Shown one piece after another: positions 34,040 through 44,540 of a stretch of 64,000 bases of DNA. This stretch comes from Paenibacillus sp. USDA918EY (GTDB taxonomy: Bacteria; Bacillota; Bacilli; Paenibacillales; Paenibacillaceae): positions 1 to 64,000 of the forward strand of contig NZ_WTWY01000024.1 of NCBI RefSeq assembly GCF_009870825.1, read 5' to 3'. Position 1 is the stretch's first letter. Each line of letters begins with the position of its first letter. Made by a program: the position numbers and the translations under genes. A model generated the notes under the pieces. It was not told the origin of the DNA and searched no databases. It saw only the letters and a program-made list of their open reading frames with translations.

Positions 34040-35260
34040 GTGGATGATCGTGTAAAAAAACAGTCCAAGCTGCTGCCGCTTAAGGCATTTAACTTTCTTA
34101 TTTACGGAACCATGGTGATTTTCACCAGCTTTTTTCAATTATACCTGCAGGACGCAGGCATGAACAAATCCGAAATCGGCAGCTTAATGGCGCTTGGCCC
34201 TTTGGTGTCTCTTTTCGCCAATCCGTTCTGGATGAAGTGGAGTGACCGCCTGCAAAATACGAGACGCATCCTGCTGATCATGATGACGGGCACCCTTCTG
34301 CTTATACAATTTGTGTTCCATGCCGGCACGTACAGAATGGTTTATTTGGCGATGATTCTCTTTTTCTTCTTTCAAAGCCCGATGTTCGCACAGAGCAACA
34401 CGCTCATTCTGGGATATACCGCAAACCAACCGAAAAGGTTCGGCTCGTTCCGGAACTGGGGATCCATCGGCTGGGCGGTCGTTGCCGTATCCGCGGGCAT
34501 GGTCATCGACCGGCTCGGCATTTCGCGGCTGTCGTTTCTCGTCACCGGCATTCTAGTGCTGGCCATCGGCACGGTTCTGCTTCTCCCGCCGCTGAAGGCG
34601 GCTTCGGAGACGCCGCCCATCCGGCTGAGGGGACTTGCCCAATTCGTCATGAACCGGTATTTTGTCGCGTTTATATTGCTTGGGATCGTCGTTTCCGTCC
34701 CCAATGTCATGAATAATACGTTTATGTCGCTGTATATCGCGGAACTTGGCGGCTCCAAAACGATGGTCGGATTGGCCGTCTTTCTCTCGTCGTTTCTCGA
34801 GGTGGCCGTGCTGTTCCTTTTCCACCGCTACCTGAAGCGCTCCCTCACCACCCTGATCGGCTGTCTGGGGCTGGTCAGCGTGCTTTTCTGCGTACGGTGG
34901 CTGCTGATGGCGGGTGCCTCGCATCCGCTGGAAGTCGCTTTCATTCAAATTATGCACTGCATTACGTTCGGCGGGTATTTCTACGTCGGCATTCAGGTGG
35001 TGAGCCAGCTCGTGCCTCCTGTGCACCGCGCTGCGGCGCAGTCCGTATTTACGTTGACCTGGAGCGGCATTTCCGGCGTCATCGGCAGCCTGGCCGGCGG
35101 ATGGCTGTACCAAAATTTCGGCGGCGCCGCGATGTACAACATGGGTTTCATGATGGCCCTCGCCGGAGCGGCCGGATTCGGCATCATGTGGTATTGGCTG
35201 CGTTCGCAAGGCCATCATCCGAAAACGAACATCCCTGAAGAAGAATTCGAGGACATGTAA
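34040..35260 (+). CDS. MFS transporter (MFS_1-like)
   Basis: 406-residue permease with twelve membrane helices. Helix 2-3 loop: NPFWMKWSDRLQNTRRILL, an MFS loop motif. The PKRFGSFRNWGSIGWAV segment in helix 5 resembles the LacY/nucleoside:proton symporter subgroup of MFS. GTG at 34040 is preferred because AAAGGA lies nine bases upstream; an in-frame ATG three codons earlier is too close to that site. A shared terminator separates it from convergent glnS. Substrate unknown. Confidence 0.88.
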   Translation: MDDRVKKQSKLLPLKAFNFLIYGTMVIFTSFFQLYLQDAGMNKSEIGSLMALGPLVSLFANPFWMKWSDRLQNTRRILLIMMTGTLLLIQFVFHAGTYRMVYLAMILFFFFQSPMFAQSNTLILGYTANQPKRFGSFRNWGSIGWAVVAVSAGMVIDRLGISRLSFLVTGILVLAIGTVLLLPPLKAASETPPIRLRGLAQFVMNRYFVAFILLGIVVSVPNVMNNTFMSLYIAELGGSKTMVGLAVFLSSFLEVAVLFLFHRYLKRSLTTLIGCLGLVSVLFCVRWLLMAGASHPLEVAFIQIMHCITFGGYFYVGIQVVSQLVPPVHRAAAQSVFTLTWSGISGVIGSLAGGWLYQNFGGAAMYNMGFMMALAGAAGFGIMWYWLRSQGHHPKTNIPEEEFEDM

Positions 35261-35308
35261 AAAGCCAGCGCGCAGAGCATCGGCACTGCGGCTGGCTTTT
35301 CTTTTGTT
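35259..35308. terminator. Bidirectional terminator, MFS gene / glnS
   Basis: AAAAGCCAGC and GCTGGCTTTT arms with an inner GCGCAG/CTGCG pairing, A and T runs on both sides. It lies right after the MFS stop and about 30 bases past the glnS stop, so it serves both convergent genes. Confidence 0.85.
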
Positions 35309-35337
35309 ATATTGGATCGCTGACAAGCGCTCCCGGC

Positions 35338-37035
<1,698 letters not shown>

Positions 37036-37304
37036 AGTAATCAACCTTTCATCCTGAATTATGTCCGCCTTTCATAGATTGAACCGACAGCAGTTTCCTG
37101 CTCTTCCCTACATCTATTCTTTATAAGCGTGTTTCATTTAAATATACCTGTAATAACCGGATAGTTCAATGATTCGGCTTTTTGTGCTTTGACGAAAGAC
37201 ACGGGATTGGGGTAGCATGGAAAAATAGAATGGAAACGAAAGCCAAAAAGCGCGGCAAATGCTGTACATTTTTATTCCCACATAGAAAGAAGGTTTGAAA
37301 TCAT

Positions 37305-37853
37305 ATGTTTACATATTTACTGGACGATCACATCGAACTGAAGCCGCTCGCCCTGCAGCATGTCCGCGCCTTGTACCAATTGACGGTCGATTCGCGCGAA
37401 ACGCTGCGCGAGTGGCTCCCTTGGGTCGATGCCATCACGGACGTGGAGCATACCGCAAGCTTCGTCAAAAACGCCATCAAGCAGGGGGCCGAAAACGGCG
37501 CCGTCTCCGCAGGCATTTGGGTGCAGGGAGATCTTGCCGGCATCATCAGTTTTCATGAAATCCACTGGCATAACCGTTCCGTCAGCATCGGCTACTGGCT
37601 GGGCACAAATTACGTAGGCCAAGGCATCATGACCAGCGCCTGTCGTGCTTTTGTCGATTACGCGATGATGGACTTGGATTTGAATCGGGTCGAAATCCGC
37701 TGCGCCACGGGCAACCATCGCAGCCGCGCCATTCCGGAAAGACTCGGCTTCGTATTGGAGGGGATCGTCCGCGAAGCGGAGTGTCTTCCGCAAGGATATG
37801 TGAACCACGCCATTTACGGCATGCTTAAGAGTGAATGGAAGCTGCTCCGATAA
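37305..37853 (+). CDS. GNAT N-acetyltransferase, RimJ/RimL type (YdaF-like)
   Basis: 182 residues of the Acetyltransf_3 subgroup. The acetyl-CoA pyrophosphate loop is in GYWLGTNYVGQGIMTSA, the late strand motif in NRVEIRCATGNHRSRAIPERLGF. Similar to ribosomal-protein serine acetyltransferases such as B. subtilis YdaF, though the real substrate is unknown. ATG at 37305 has an AGAAGG site at somewhat long distance. It stands alone, divergent from glnS. Confidence 0.88.
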   Translation: MFTYLLDDHIELKPLALQHVRALYQLTVDSRETLREWLPWVDAITDVEHTASFVKNAIKQGAENGAVSAGIWVQGDLAGIISFHEIHWHNRSVSIGYWLGTNYVGQGIMTSACRAFVDYAMMDLDLNRVEIRCATGNHRSRAIPERLGFVLEGIVREAECLPQGYVNHAIYGMLKSEWKLLR

Positions 37854-37952
37854 CCCTAAACGCAAAATACCCCCGCAAGCGGGGGCCATTGGCTTCGAAA
37901 CCGATTCAGGTGCCTTGAAGGCCCCCGGAAATGATAAATTCATAACAGATCG

Positions 37953-37996
37953 AAAAAGCCGCCCGGCCGTGTTTCATGATCCGGCGAGCGGCTTCC
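37953..37996 (-). terminator. Terminator after MOSC gene
   Basis: Minus-strand AAGCCGC...CCGG, 11-base loop, CGG...GCGGCTTTTTCG. Lies ten bases past the stop of the MOSC gene. A separate CCCCCGC/GCGGGGG hairpin at 37870-37885 follows the convergent acetyltransferase gene but has no good T run. Confidence 0.8.
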
Positions 37997-38006
37997 TAAA
38001 TGATCC

Positions 38007-38693
38007 TTACCCTTCCTGAAACCATTTCGTAAAGGATTCTTTTACTCCGGCTGCCAGCGCGTCCACTTCCAGCAGCCGCCTAAGCTCGTCCCGGTCCGCC
38101 CCGCGGCGTCCGAGAGCCTGCTGCTTCAACACGGAAGCGACCGTCACCCGCATCGGGTGGGAAGAGCGCTTCACGATCCGCGAGTCCTTGCTCAAACGGC
38201 CCTCCTCAAGGATCCGCAAATAGAAGCCGCTGAATCCGGTATCCAGCACGCGTGCGGGAAAATCCTTGACGGCATGTTTGCTCGACAGCTTAAAGCACGG
38301 GAAACGGGGCTGGCTGACCTGAACGACGACCTCGCCGATTTCGAAGACATCCCCGATGCACACCCCGGTTTCGAGCAGCCCGGTGACCGTTAAATTTTCC
38401 CCGAACGCAGAGTAATCCAGTTTCTTGTCGAGCTCCTGCTCCCAATAAGCGTAGTGCTCATAAGGATACACGCAAACCGCCTTGTCAGGGCCCCCATGAT
38501 TGACCGTATCGGCCTGTCCGTCGCCGTCCATCTGCGTCCGTCCCACGAACACTTCGCCTTGAACCGGGCGTTTATAGATGCCCGTCGTGAGCGGCTTGCC
38601 CAAATATTCGACCGTCACCGGCTTGCCCACATTGACGGACACGATGCCGTATTTGCTCTTCTCCTCCAACCTGATCCAACCCCCTGCCAACAT
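38007..38693 (-). CDS. MOSC-domain protein, YiiM-like
   Basis: 228 residues. The MOSC domain carries the likely molybdenum-cofactor cysteine in QPRFPCFKLSSKH, the HGGPDKAVCVYPYEHY segment and the FGENLTVTGL strand, as in E. coli YiiM, which reduces N-hydroxylated purines. The C-terminal 45 residues match the small three-helix extension of that group. ATG at 38693 is used; the binding site is poor and the in-frame TTG at 38669 (after AGGGGG) is an alternative. It is separated from the SDR gene by 72 bases on the same strand. Confidence 0.88.
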   Translation of the reverse strand: MLAGGWIRLEEKSKYGIVSVNVGKPVTVEYLGKPLTTGIYKRPVQGEVFVGRTQMDGDGQADTVNHGGPDKAVCVYPYEHYAYWEQELDKKLDYSAFGENLTVTGLLETGVCIGDVFEIGEVVVQVSQPRFPCFKLSSKHAVKDFPARVLDTGFSGFYLRILEEGRLSKDSRIVKRSSHPMRVTVASVLKQQALGRRGADRDELRRLLEVDALAAGVKESFTKWFQEG

Positions 38694-38765
38694 GTTTGAA
38701 CCTTATCATAACAAAAGAGGGGGAGCGATCTCAAAGGATTTTATCCGGTTCGATCTTTACGGCCG

Positions 38766-39554
38766 TCAAAGAGCCTCAACAAGCCCTCCGTCGATGACCA
38801 GCGTGCTGCCCGTAATATAGGTGTTGGCCCCGGACAACAGGAAAACGACGGCCTTGGCGAACTCCTCCGGCTCGCCGTAACGCCCGAGCGGGATTTCCCT
38901 TTGCGCCTGCTCCGCAATGGCCTGTACCGATTCGCCTTTTTCTCTGGCGTTGTTTTCGTTCAGCTTTCTGATGCGGTCCGTAGCGATCCGCCCAGGGGCC
39001 ACGGTATTGACGAGGATGCCGTATTGGGCGAGCTCCTGCGATAATGTCTTGCTCATGCCCGCCACGCCCGTCCGAAACGTATTGGACAGGATCAAGCCTG
39101 GAATCGGTTGTTTGATCGAGCTGGACGTAACATTAACGATATGCCCCCCGTGCTCCTTCATGTGCGGGAGCGAGCAGCGGATCGTCCGCACATAGCTGAG
39201 CAGGTTCAGCCGGAACGCGTTTTCCCAGTCTTCGTCCGTAAAGGATTCGAACGTTCCTGCCGGCGGGCCGCCGCCGTTGTTGACCAGGATGTCGATTCGC
39301 CCGAACGTTTCGGCCGTATAGCGGATCAGCCCTTCGACTTCATGCGCAATCGTAATGTCCGCCGCGTAATATTCGACCTGGCCGCTGCCGAGCTGCTGCA
39401 ATTCCTGCTGCACCGCCTGCAGCTTGTCGTCGCTGCGGCTGCTCAGCATGACGTCCGCCCCTTCCTTGACAAGCTCTGCGGCAATCGCCTTTCCGAGTCC
39501 CGAGCTTGAAGCAATAACCAACGCCTTTTTTCCTCGAAGCTGCAAGTCCATCAT
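38766..39554 (-). CDS. SDR-fold protein lacking the catalytic Tyr/Lys
   Basis: 262 residues with a Rossmann fold like FabG. The cofactor loop is ASSSGLGKAIA instead of TGxxxGxG, and NNGGGPPAG replaces the usual NNAG. At the place of the catalytic YxxxK the sequence reads LSNTFRTG: Leu replaces Tyr and Phe replaces Lys. This matches the known non-canonical FabG-like subgroup that lacks the standard motifs. Annotation as 3-oxoacyl-ACP reductase would be misleading. ATG at 39554 has an AAGGGG site; a second ATG follows. Confidence 0.87.
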   Translation of the reverse strand: MMDLQLRGKKALVIASSSGLGKAIAAELVKEGADVMLSSRSDDKLQAVQQELQQLGSGQVEYYAADITIAHEVEGLIRYTAETFGRIDILVNNGGGPPAGTFESFTDEDWENAFRLNLLSYVRTIRCSLPHMKEHGGHIVNVTSSSIKQPIPGLILSNTFRTGVAGMSKTLSQELAQYGILVNTVAPGRIATDRIRKLNENNAREKGESVQAIAEQAQREIPLGRYGEPEEFAKAVVFLLSGANTYITGSTLVIDGGLVEAL

Positions 39555-39685
39555 GCATCCCCTTTTCCTTGAATTTTGTGACGATGAAAAATACCGATTA
39601 TATCAAACCTCCGCCCGTAGATAACCCCAAAAAACACACATAACCTTCATTACCCTTATGAACGTCCGACGAAACGGACATTTGC

Positions 39686-39716
39686 AACAAAGGACCTTCA
39701 CTTCGTGAAAGTCCAT
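39686..39716 (-). terminator. Terminator after GNAT gene
   Basis: Minus-strand GGACTTTCAC, loop GAA, GTGAAGGTCC (one mismatch), then TTTG. About 60 bases past the acetyltransferase stop. A second small hairpin GTCCG/CGGAC lies at 39665-39680. Confidence 0.6.
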
Positions 39717-39773
39717 TCTATTCACTCTATTCTATTAAGCATAAGCCCGTCGCGGCAAAATATCAAATTCAGG

Positions 39774-40274
39774 TTATACATCCAGAAAATATGCCATCCA
39801 AATTTCGTCGGCGTACCCGCCTCCGACGCGGTATTCGCGATGCAGACGGCCCTCCTCGACAAATCCGCATTTCCGGTAAAACCGGATCGCCCCGGCGTTG
39901 GTCGAAAGCACGCGCAGCCGCAGCTTAAGCTTGCCCTGCCCGGCCGCCCAAACCTTGGCCTCGCCGATCAGCCGGGTGCCGATGCCTTCCCGTTGGTATG
40001 CCGGATGCACGGCGATGTTGATCTCGCAGACATGCGCATGCGCCGCAAGGCCGGTCGGCTCCCGAAAACCGACATAACCGCACACGGTCCCGTCGGCGTC
40101 GGCCACCAGCTGGGATTCGGGAGGGCAATGCCTCAGGAATTCCTCGCGGGAGGTCCAGCGCAGCGGCTCAGGCGCGGTTCGCTCCGTCCAAACGAGTTCA
40201 TCGATATCCATTAATGATTGGGCATCCTTCATCCTGGAAACCCGGATCGTGAGCGTTCGCTCATACAGCTTCAT
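39774..40274 (-). CDS. GNAT N-acetyltransferase
   Basis: 166-residue acetyltransferase. The acetyl-CoA-binding loop is AYQREGIGTRLIGEA and the following strand-helix is TNAGAIRFYRKCGFVEEGRLHREYRV, typical of the L-amino-acid or ribosomal-protein acetyltransferase groups. ATG at 40274, behind AGAGGTG, is preferred to a frame extending eight codons upstream. The substrate cannot be told. It follows the MFS gene on the minus strand by 81 bases and may be cotranscribed with it. Confidence 0.88.
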   Translation of the reverse strand: MKLYERTLTIRVSRMKDAQSLMDIDELVWTERTAPEPLRWTSREEFLRHCPPESQLVADADGTVCGYVGFREPTGLAAHAHVCEINIAVHPAYQREGIGTRLIGEAKVWAAGQGKLKLRLRVLSTNAGAIRFYRKCGFVEEGRLHREYRVGGGYADEIWMAYFLDV

Positions 40275-40355
40275 GGCAATCGCACCTCTTTTTGACAATC
40301 ATTTGATGTCTGAAAAACGAACAAAAATGACAAGGAATGCTGCAAATACCGGCCA

Positions 40356-41582
40356 TCATCCCTCGATGGACCCGGATAACGAGCGTTCGGCCGCTTTGTT
40401 GCGCAGCGCGTGCACGACAAAGCAGGCGACGGCTACGACGGCGATGCCGATGGACAGCCAGGCCACCGGAGCCAGCTCCCCGCGGTCGTACAAAATGCCC
40501 ATAAAATAGGGCCCGATCATACGCCCGAGGGCGGTCATGCCGCCCGTCACCCCGATATAGAACGGAGCGGCCTTGTGAGCGTGGTCCGATATGAACGCCG
40601 GGACGGCCGGGGAAATGAGCATTTCCCCCAGCGTGGCCAGCGTCATCGCGAGCACCAGCCCGGGATAGCTCGGGAGCGTCAAAATGACGACGTATGCCGC
40701 CAAATAAAACAGGCCGCTGGCCGTCATTTGCGAAGACGAGTCCTTGGCAAACCAACGTTTGATCCAAGTGGTCACCGGCTGCGCGACGAAAATCAATATT
40801 CCGTTCAGCGTCCACAAAAAGCCGTACGCCCGCTTAGGCATGCCTTCGGATATGATATGCGGCGACACGCCCGTGTTCCAGATCGAGTTGCCGAACCAAA
40901 GGAACAGGGAGCCCAGCCCCAGATACAGATACAACCTCGTATTGCCGAGAAGCGCGGGCACGCTTTCCCCCGTTTCTTTCTTTGCCTTTTTGGCGAGATG
41001 AACGGGTCCTTCCTCTTTATCCAGCCGATTCAAATAATTCAGGAAAAACAAGGCGAATACGGCCGAGGTCGCCCCGTTCAGAATGAATGTGAGATGATAC
41101 GACACGTCGGCAAGGAAACCGCTCAGCGCCGTCCCCAGCGCCACGCCGATGTTGTTGGCCACGTAGATGACGTTAAACAGCTCGCCGCGCCGGTCCGCGA
41201 AACGGAACCCGACGAATGCCTGGATGGCGGGCATCGAAACTGCGTTGCAAAGGCCGATAAACCCCATCATGACCATGTACAAGGCCCAAATCGAGCTGAT
41301 GAAAGGCAGCGTGAACAGACCGAGCGCGCATAACCCGAGCGAGCCGACGATCAGCCGTTTGACCCCGACGCGATGATATAGCGCACCGCCCAGCAGCTGG
41401 CCGATAATGCCGCCGAACGCCTGAATCATGACGACAAGGCCGGCATCGGCCATGCTTCGTCCAAGCTCGTCGAATACGTACATCGTCGTCAGCGGCCACA
41501 TCAGCGATCCGCCGGCGGAATTGATCAGGCTCGCGGCGAGAAATATTTTGACTTCTTTCGGATAGGATTGCAAAAATTTCAT
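40356..41582 (-). CDS. MFS transporter (drug/H+ antiporter-like)
   Basis: 408 residues, twelve membrane helices. The MFS loop 2-3 motif appears as GGALYHRVGVKRLIVGS and the central loop is charged (KKAKKETGES). The pattern fits the DHA1-type exporters; substrate unknown. ATG at 41582 has GGGG at about ten bases. A 34-base inverted repeat lies in its leader at 41645-41678. Confidence 0.88.
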   Translation of the reverse strand: MKFLQSYPKEVKIFLAASLINSAGGSLMWPLTTMYVFDELGRSMADAGLVVMIQAFGGIIGQLLGGALYHRVGVKRLIVGSLGLCALGLFTLPFISSIWALYMVMMGFIGLCNAVSMPAIQAFVGFRFADRRGELFNVIYVANNIGVALGTALSGFLADVSYHLTFILNGATSAVFALFFLNYLNRLDKEEGPVHLAKKAKKETGESVPALLGNTRLYLYLGLGSLFLWFGNSIWNTGVSPHIISEGMPKRAYGFLWTLNGILIFVAQPVTTWIKRWFAKDSSSQMTASGLFYLAAYVVILTLPSYPGLVLAMTLATLGEMLISPAVPAFISDHAHKAAPFYIGVTGGMTALGRMIGPYFMGILYDRGELAPVAWLSIGIAVVAVACFVVHALRNKAAERSLSGSIEG

Positions 41583-41644
41583 AACGTTTATTTTCCCCTG
41601 CTTTATGCAAATTCCGTTAATGACAAGCTGTGACAGGATCTCAA

Positions 41645-41678
41645 CATCATCCGGGATGCGTTACGTCCCGATGATGGG
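41645..41678 (-). other. Strong leader hairpin upstream of the MFS gene
   Basis: Minus strand: CATCATC plus GGGA, nine-base loop, TCCC, bulged G, GATGATG. No T run follows. It is about 65 bases before the MFS start, between that gene and the terminator of the oxidoreductase. It could be a structured 5' leader or a regulator-binding dyad. Confidence 0.45.
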
Positions 41679-41689
41679 CTTTTCGATGT

Positions 41690-41713
41690 AAAAAAGCCCC
41701 GAGGGGCTTTTAA
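41690..41713 (-). terminator. Terminator after the molybdopterin oxidoreductase gene
   Basis: AAAAGCCCC, loop TC, GGGGCTTTTTT on the minus strand, 76 bases past the stop. Perfect stem; A run on the other side also. Confidence 0.92.
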
Positions 41714-41788
41714 AGCAATGGAAATACGATCTTTTCTTGTCCCAAATCCCAGTATCCATGATCCTTGCCGTCCTGGCAATAGCATCTG

Positions 41789-43852
41789 TTAACGCTTTAC
41801 TTGGACAACGGTCGAAAAGAAAGTGGCTCCGCCGCCCATGTCCGCCAGACGGTCCGGGGTCAAGGCATTGACGCGCCGTTTGCCGCCTTTCCCGTTCCAC
41901 CATAATCCCTGGCTGACGACCGTTCCCGGGAGCATTTTATCCGTGACCTGCGCTTTCAGCTCCAGCCGTCCGCGATCATTATACACGACGACGTCGTCCC
42001 CGTCCTGAATGCCGCGCTGCGCCGCATCCTGCGGGTGGATCTGAAGCAAAGGCTCCTTCTCCAGGCGCTGGTGTTTCTCCGAATTGGCAAAGGTGGAATT
42101 CAGGAAGTTATGGTTCGGCGGCGATATGAACATCAGCGGGTACGATTCGTTTGGGCCGGGCCGTTTCGTGCCGTCATACCCCTCCTGCAGCGGGATATAC
42201 TCCGGAAGCGGCGGCAGCCCCGCCTTTTTCATCGCTTCGGAATAAAGCTCGATCTTTCCGGAAGGCGTCGTCAGCCGATCCAGATAGGAAGCTTGCGGCG
42301 TCATGTCGAGTTTCACGAAGCGCTTCTCCTTCAGCGACTCCAGCGTAACTCCGTTCAAATACGGATTCTCCGGATAATCCAGTGCTCCTGCAATCAGTTC
42401 CTCCTCGGTTTCGGCAAAGGTCCCGGCGTCCAGTCCCATGGCCCGGCCCAGCATCGCAAACAATTCGACGTTGCCTTTGGCTTCGCCGAGTTTTTCGATC
42501 ACCGGCTCCTGCAGCTGTACATAATGATGCCAATACGATGCGTACAGTTCCGTCGTCTCGAACGAAGAAGCTGCAGGCAGCACGATATCCGCGTATTTGG
42601 CGGTGTCGGTCAGGAACAAGTCGTGCACGACCGTAAACAGGTCTTCCCGGGCAAAACCCGCCTGTACCCGCTCCGTGTCCGGTGCGACGACAAGCGGGTT
42701 GCTGCAATAGACGAACACGGCCTTGATCGGCTGCTCCTTCATGTGCAGCGCCTCTCCGATCCGGTTCATGTTGATGCTGCGCGCCTCCGGGTTCGGCCGC
42801 AAATCCGGCCGCTCCAAATAGTCGCTGTTCATGGCGTGATAGCCGCCGTTCGTCTTGATGGCCCCGCCTCCCTTTTTCAGCCACTGGCCCGTCAAAGCCG
42901 GCAGGCAGGCGACGCTGCGGACGTTCATGCCTCCGTTGTCATGATGCTGAAGCCCGTTGCCGATCGCGATGAAGGAAACGGAGGCCTCGCCGTACATGCG
43001 CCCCAGCTTCTCGATATCTTCCGCCGGTACGCCCGTAATCGCGGACACATGTTCCGGGGTATAGCTTTTGACATGCTCCCGAAGCTCTTCATGCCCTATC
43101 GTATGCCGCTTCAGGAAGGCTTCGTCCGTCCATCCGTCACGGAACAGAACATGCATCATGCCGAGCGCCAGCGCCGTATCCGTCCCCGGGTACAGCGGAA
43201 CGAACCAATCGGCCCACTGGGCGGTGCGGTTTTTGTGGACGTCGATAACGACCACTTTCGCCCCGCGCTTGCGCGCTTTCTCGGCGATGACGACTTGGTG
43301 CATATTCGTGCTGATCAAATTGCCGCCCCAAACGATGATCAAATCCGCGTGCTCCGTGTCCTCCGGCGAGGTCCCTCCTTTGAAGCCCATCGTATATTTC
43401 CAGCCGGCGTTTCCGGCTGCGTTGCAGATCGCTTGATCAAGCCGACTGGCGCCAAGCGCGTTGAAAAAACGCCGGTCCATGCCGTCCACGCTGAGAATGC
43501 CCATATTGCCGTAAAAGCTGTAAGGCAAAATGGATTCCGGCCCGTATTCGTTGATCAGCTCCCGGTACCTTCCGGCAATTTCGCTGACAGCTTCATCCCA
43601 TGAGATGCGCTTAAATTCTCCGGAGCCTTTCGGGCCCGTCCGTTTCAGCGGGTAAAGAACCCGTTCTTCATGGTAAATCCGTTCGGTCATATTGCGGACC
43701 TTGTTGCATATCGCTCCCTGCGTGATCGGGTGCTCCGGATTGCCGGTAACCTTGACGATTTTGCCGTTTTCCTTATGCAGCAAGAGGCCGCATGTATCCG
43801 GGCAGTCCAGCGGGCATACCGCCGGGAACACGCCGTTTTTTTGGTCTAACAT
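41789..43852 (-). CDS. Molybdopterin oxidoreductase with [4Fe-4S] site (YoaE-like)
   Basis: 687-residue DMSO-reductase-family protein. The N-terminal iron-sulfur motif is CPLDCPDTCG (Cys13, Cys17, Cys21) with the fourth cysteine in AICNKV near residue 49. The cofactor is bis-MGD; the residue at the metal position is probably the Cys of DQAICNAAGNAG near 142. The C-terminal beta-barrel (molydop-binding) domain starts near 575. No signal peptide or Tat motif is seen, so it is cytoplasmic. B. subtilis YoaE is similar and of unproven function. There are no electron-transfer subunits next to it. It is a conceivable client of mobA and the TorD-type chaperone. Confidence 0.93.
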   Translation of the reverse strand: MLDQKNGVFPAVCPLDCPDTCGLLLHKENGKIVKVTGNPEHPITQGAICNKVRNMTERIYHEERVLYPLKRTGPKGSGEFKRISWDEAVSEIAGRYRELINEYGPESILPYSFYGNMGILSVDGMDRRFFNALGASRLDQAICNAAGNAGWKYTMGFKGGTSPEDTEHADLIIVWGGNLISTNMHQVVIAEKARKRGAKVVVIDVHKNRTAQWADWFVPLYPGTDTALALGMMHVLFRDGWTDEAFLKRHTIGHEELREHVKSYTPEHVSAITGVPAEDIEKLGRMYGEASVSFIAIGNGLQHHDNGGMNVRSVACLPALTGQWLKKGGGAIKTNGGYHAMNSDYLERPDLRPNPEARSINMNRIGEALHMKEQPIKAVFVYCSNPLVVAPDTERVQAGFAREDLFTVVHDLFLTDTAKYADIVLPAASSFETTELYASYWHHYVQLQEPVIEKLGEAKGNVELFAMLGRAMGLDAGTFAETEEELIAGALDYPENPYLNGVTLESLKEKRFVKLDMTPQASYLDRLTTPSGKIELYSEAMKKAGLPPLPEYIPLQEGYDGTKRPGPNESYPLMFISPPNHNFLNSTFANSEKHQRLEKEPLLQIHPQDAAQRGIQDGDDVVVYNDRGRLELKAQVTDKMLPGTVVSQGLWWNGKGGKRRVNALTPDRLADMGGGATFFSTVVQVKR

Positions 43853-43972
43853 TCCGCCCCACTCTCCCTTTGTCGCTCTGGTGCTTATCGCTCTCTTATT
43901 GATATCTTAATGGGCAGGCGGCAAATGCGCAAAAGAAATTCGAGGCCGCATGGCGGGTACGCAGTTTGCCTT

Positions 43973-44006
43973 AAAAGAAAAACCCGCCGCTTTCGCGGCA
44001 GGTTCT
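43973..44006 (-). terminator. Terminator after glutathione peroxidase gene
   Basis: Minus strand AACCTGCCGC, loop GAAA, GCGGCGGGTT, then TTTCTTTT. Starts about 22 bases after the stop. Confidence 0.88.
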
Positions 44007-44027
44007 CATGATTTCGTTTTCTTTCGC

Positions 44028-44504
44028 TTACAGCAGCTGCTCGATGGCGCCTGCCATCGTTTCCGGAACCTCGCGCGGTTCATAGCGGGCTACCACCTCG
44101 CCGCTGCGGTTCACCAAAAATTTCGTGAAATTCCACTGGATATCGCTGCTTTCAGCAGTTCCGGGCTGCTCCTTTTTCAAATACGCAAAAAGCGGATGCT
44201 CCTCTTCCCCGTTCACGTCGATTTTTGCAAACACGGGGAAGGAAACCCCGTAATTAAGCTGGCAAAACGAGGCGGCTTCTTCGCTGCTGCCCGGCTCCTG
44301 CCCCCCGAATTGGTTGCACGGGAATCCGAGAACGACAAGCCCTTGGTCCCGGTAACGTTCATACAGTTTTTGCAGGTCGCCATACTGCGGCGTCAATCCG
44401 CATTGGCTTGCGGTGTTGGCGATGACCAACACTTTGCCTTTGTAATCCTCGAGAGATACTTCCTTGCCCGCCGGCGTGGCGGCTGAATACGAATATACCG
44501 ACAT
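44028..44504 (-). CDS. Glutathione/thioredoxin-dependent peroxidase (BsaA type)
   Basis: 158-residue Gpx-fold thiol peroxidase. The peroxidatic Cys is in NTASQCGLTPQY (residue 35) and the second motif is GFPCNQFGGQEPG with the likely resolving or conserved Cys; the catalytic Trp-Asn pair is in QWNFTKFLV. Bacterial homologues use thioredoxin rather than glutathione. ATG at 44504 has GAGGGA eight bases upstream. Only 36 bases separate it from yjdF upstream, with no terminator between, so both may be under the same riboswitch-led transcript. Confidence 0.93.
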   Translation of the reverse strand: MSVYSYSAATPAGKEVSLEDYKGKVLVIANTASQCGLTPQYGDLQKLYERYRDQGLVVLGFPCNQFGGQEPGSSEEAASFCQLNYGVSFPVFAKIDVNGEEEHPLFAYLKKEQPGTAESSDIQWNFTKFLVNRSGEVVARYEPREVPETMAGAIEQLL

Positions 44505-44540
44505 TTGGATTCCCTCGCTCTCTTATGATCCTATCGTTGT

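Noticed and set aside
37036..37304. T-box leader before glnS
   Set aside because: Looked for the conserved GGTGG-AC-CGCG element on the minus strand and found none.
42035..43603. 522-codon plus-strand frame opposite the molybdopterin oxidoreductase
   Set aside because: Antisense shadow; composition dominated by Arg/His/Val with no recognisable motif, while the other strand has full catalytic motifs.
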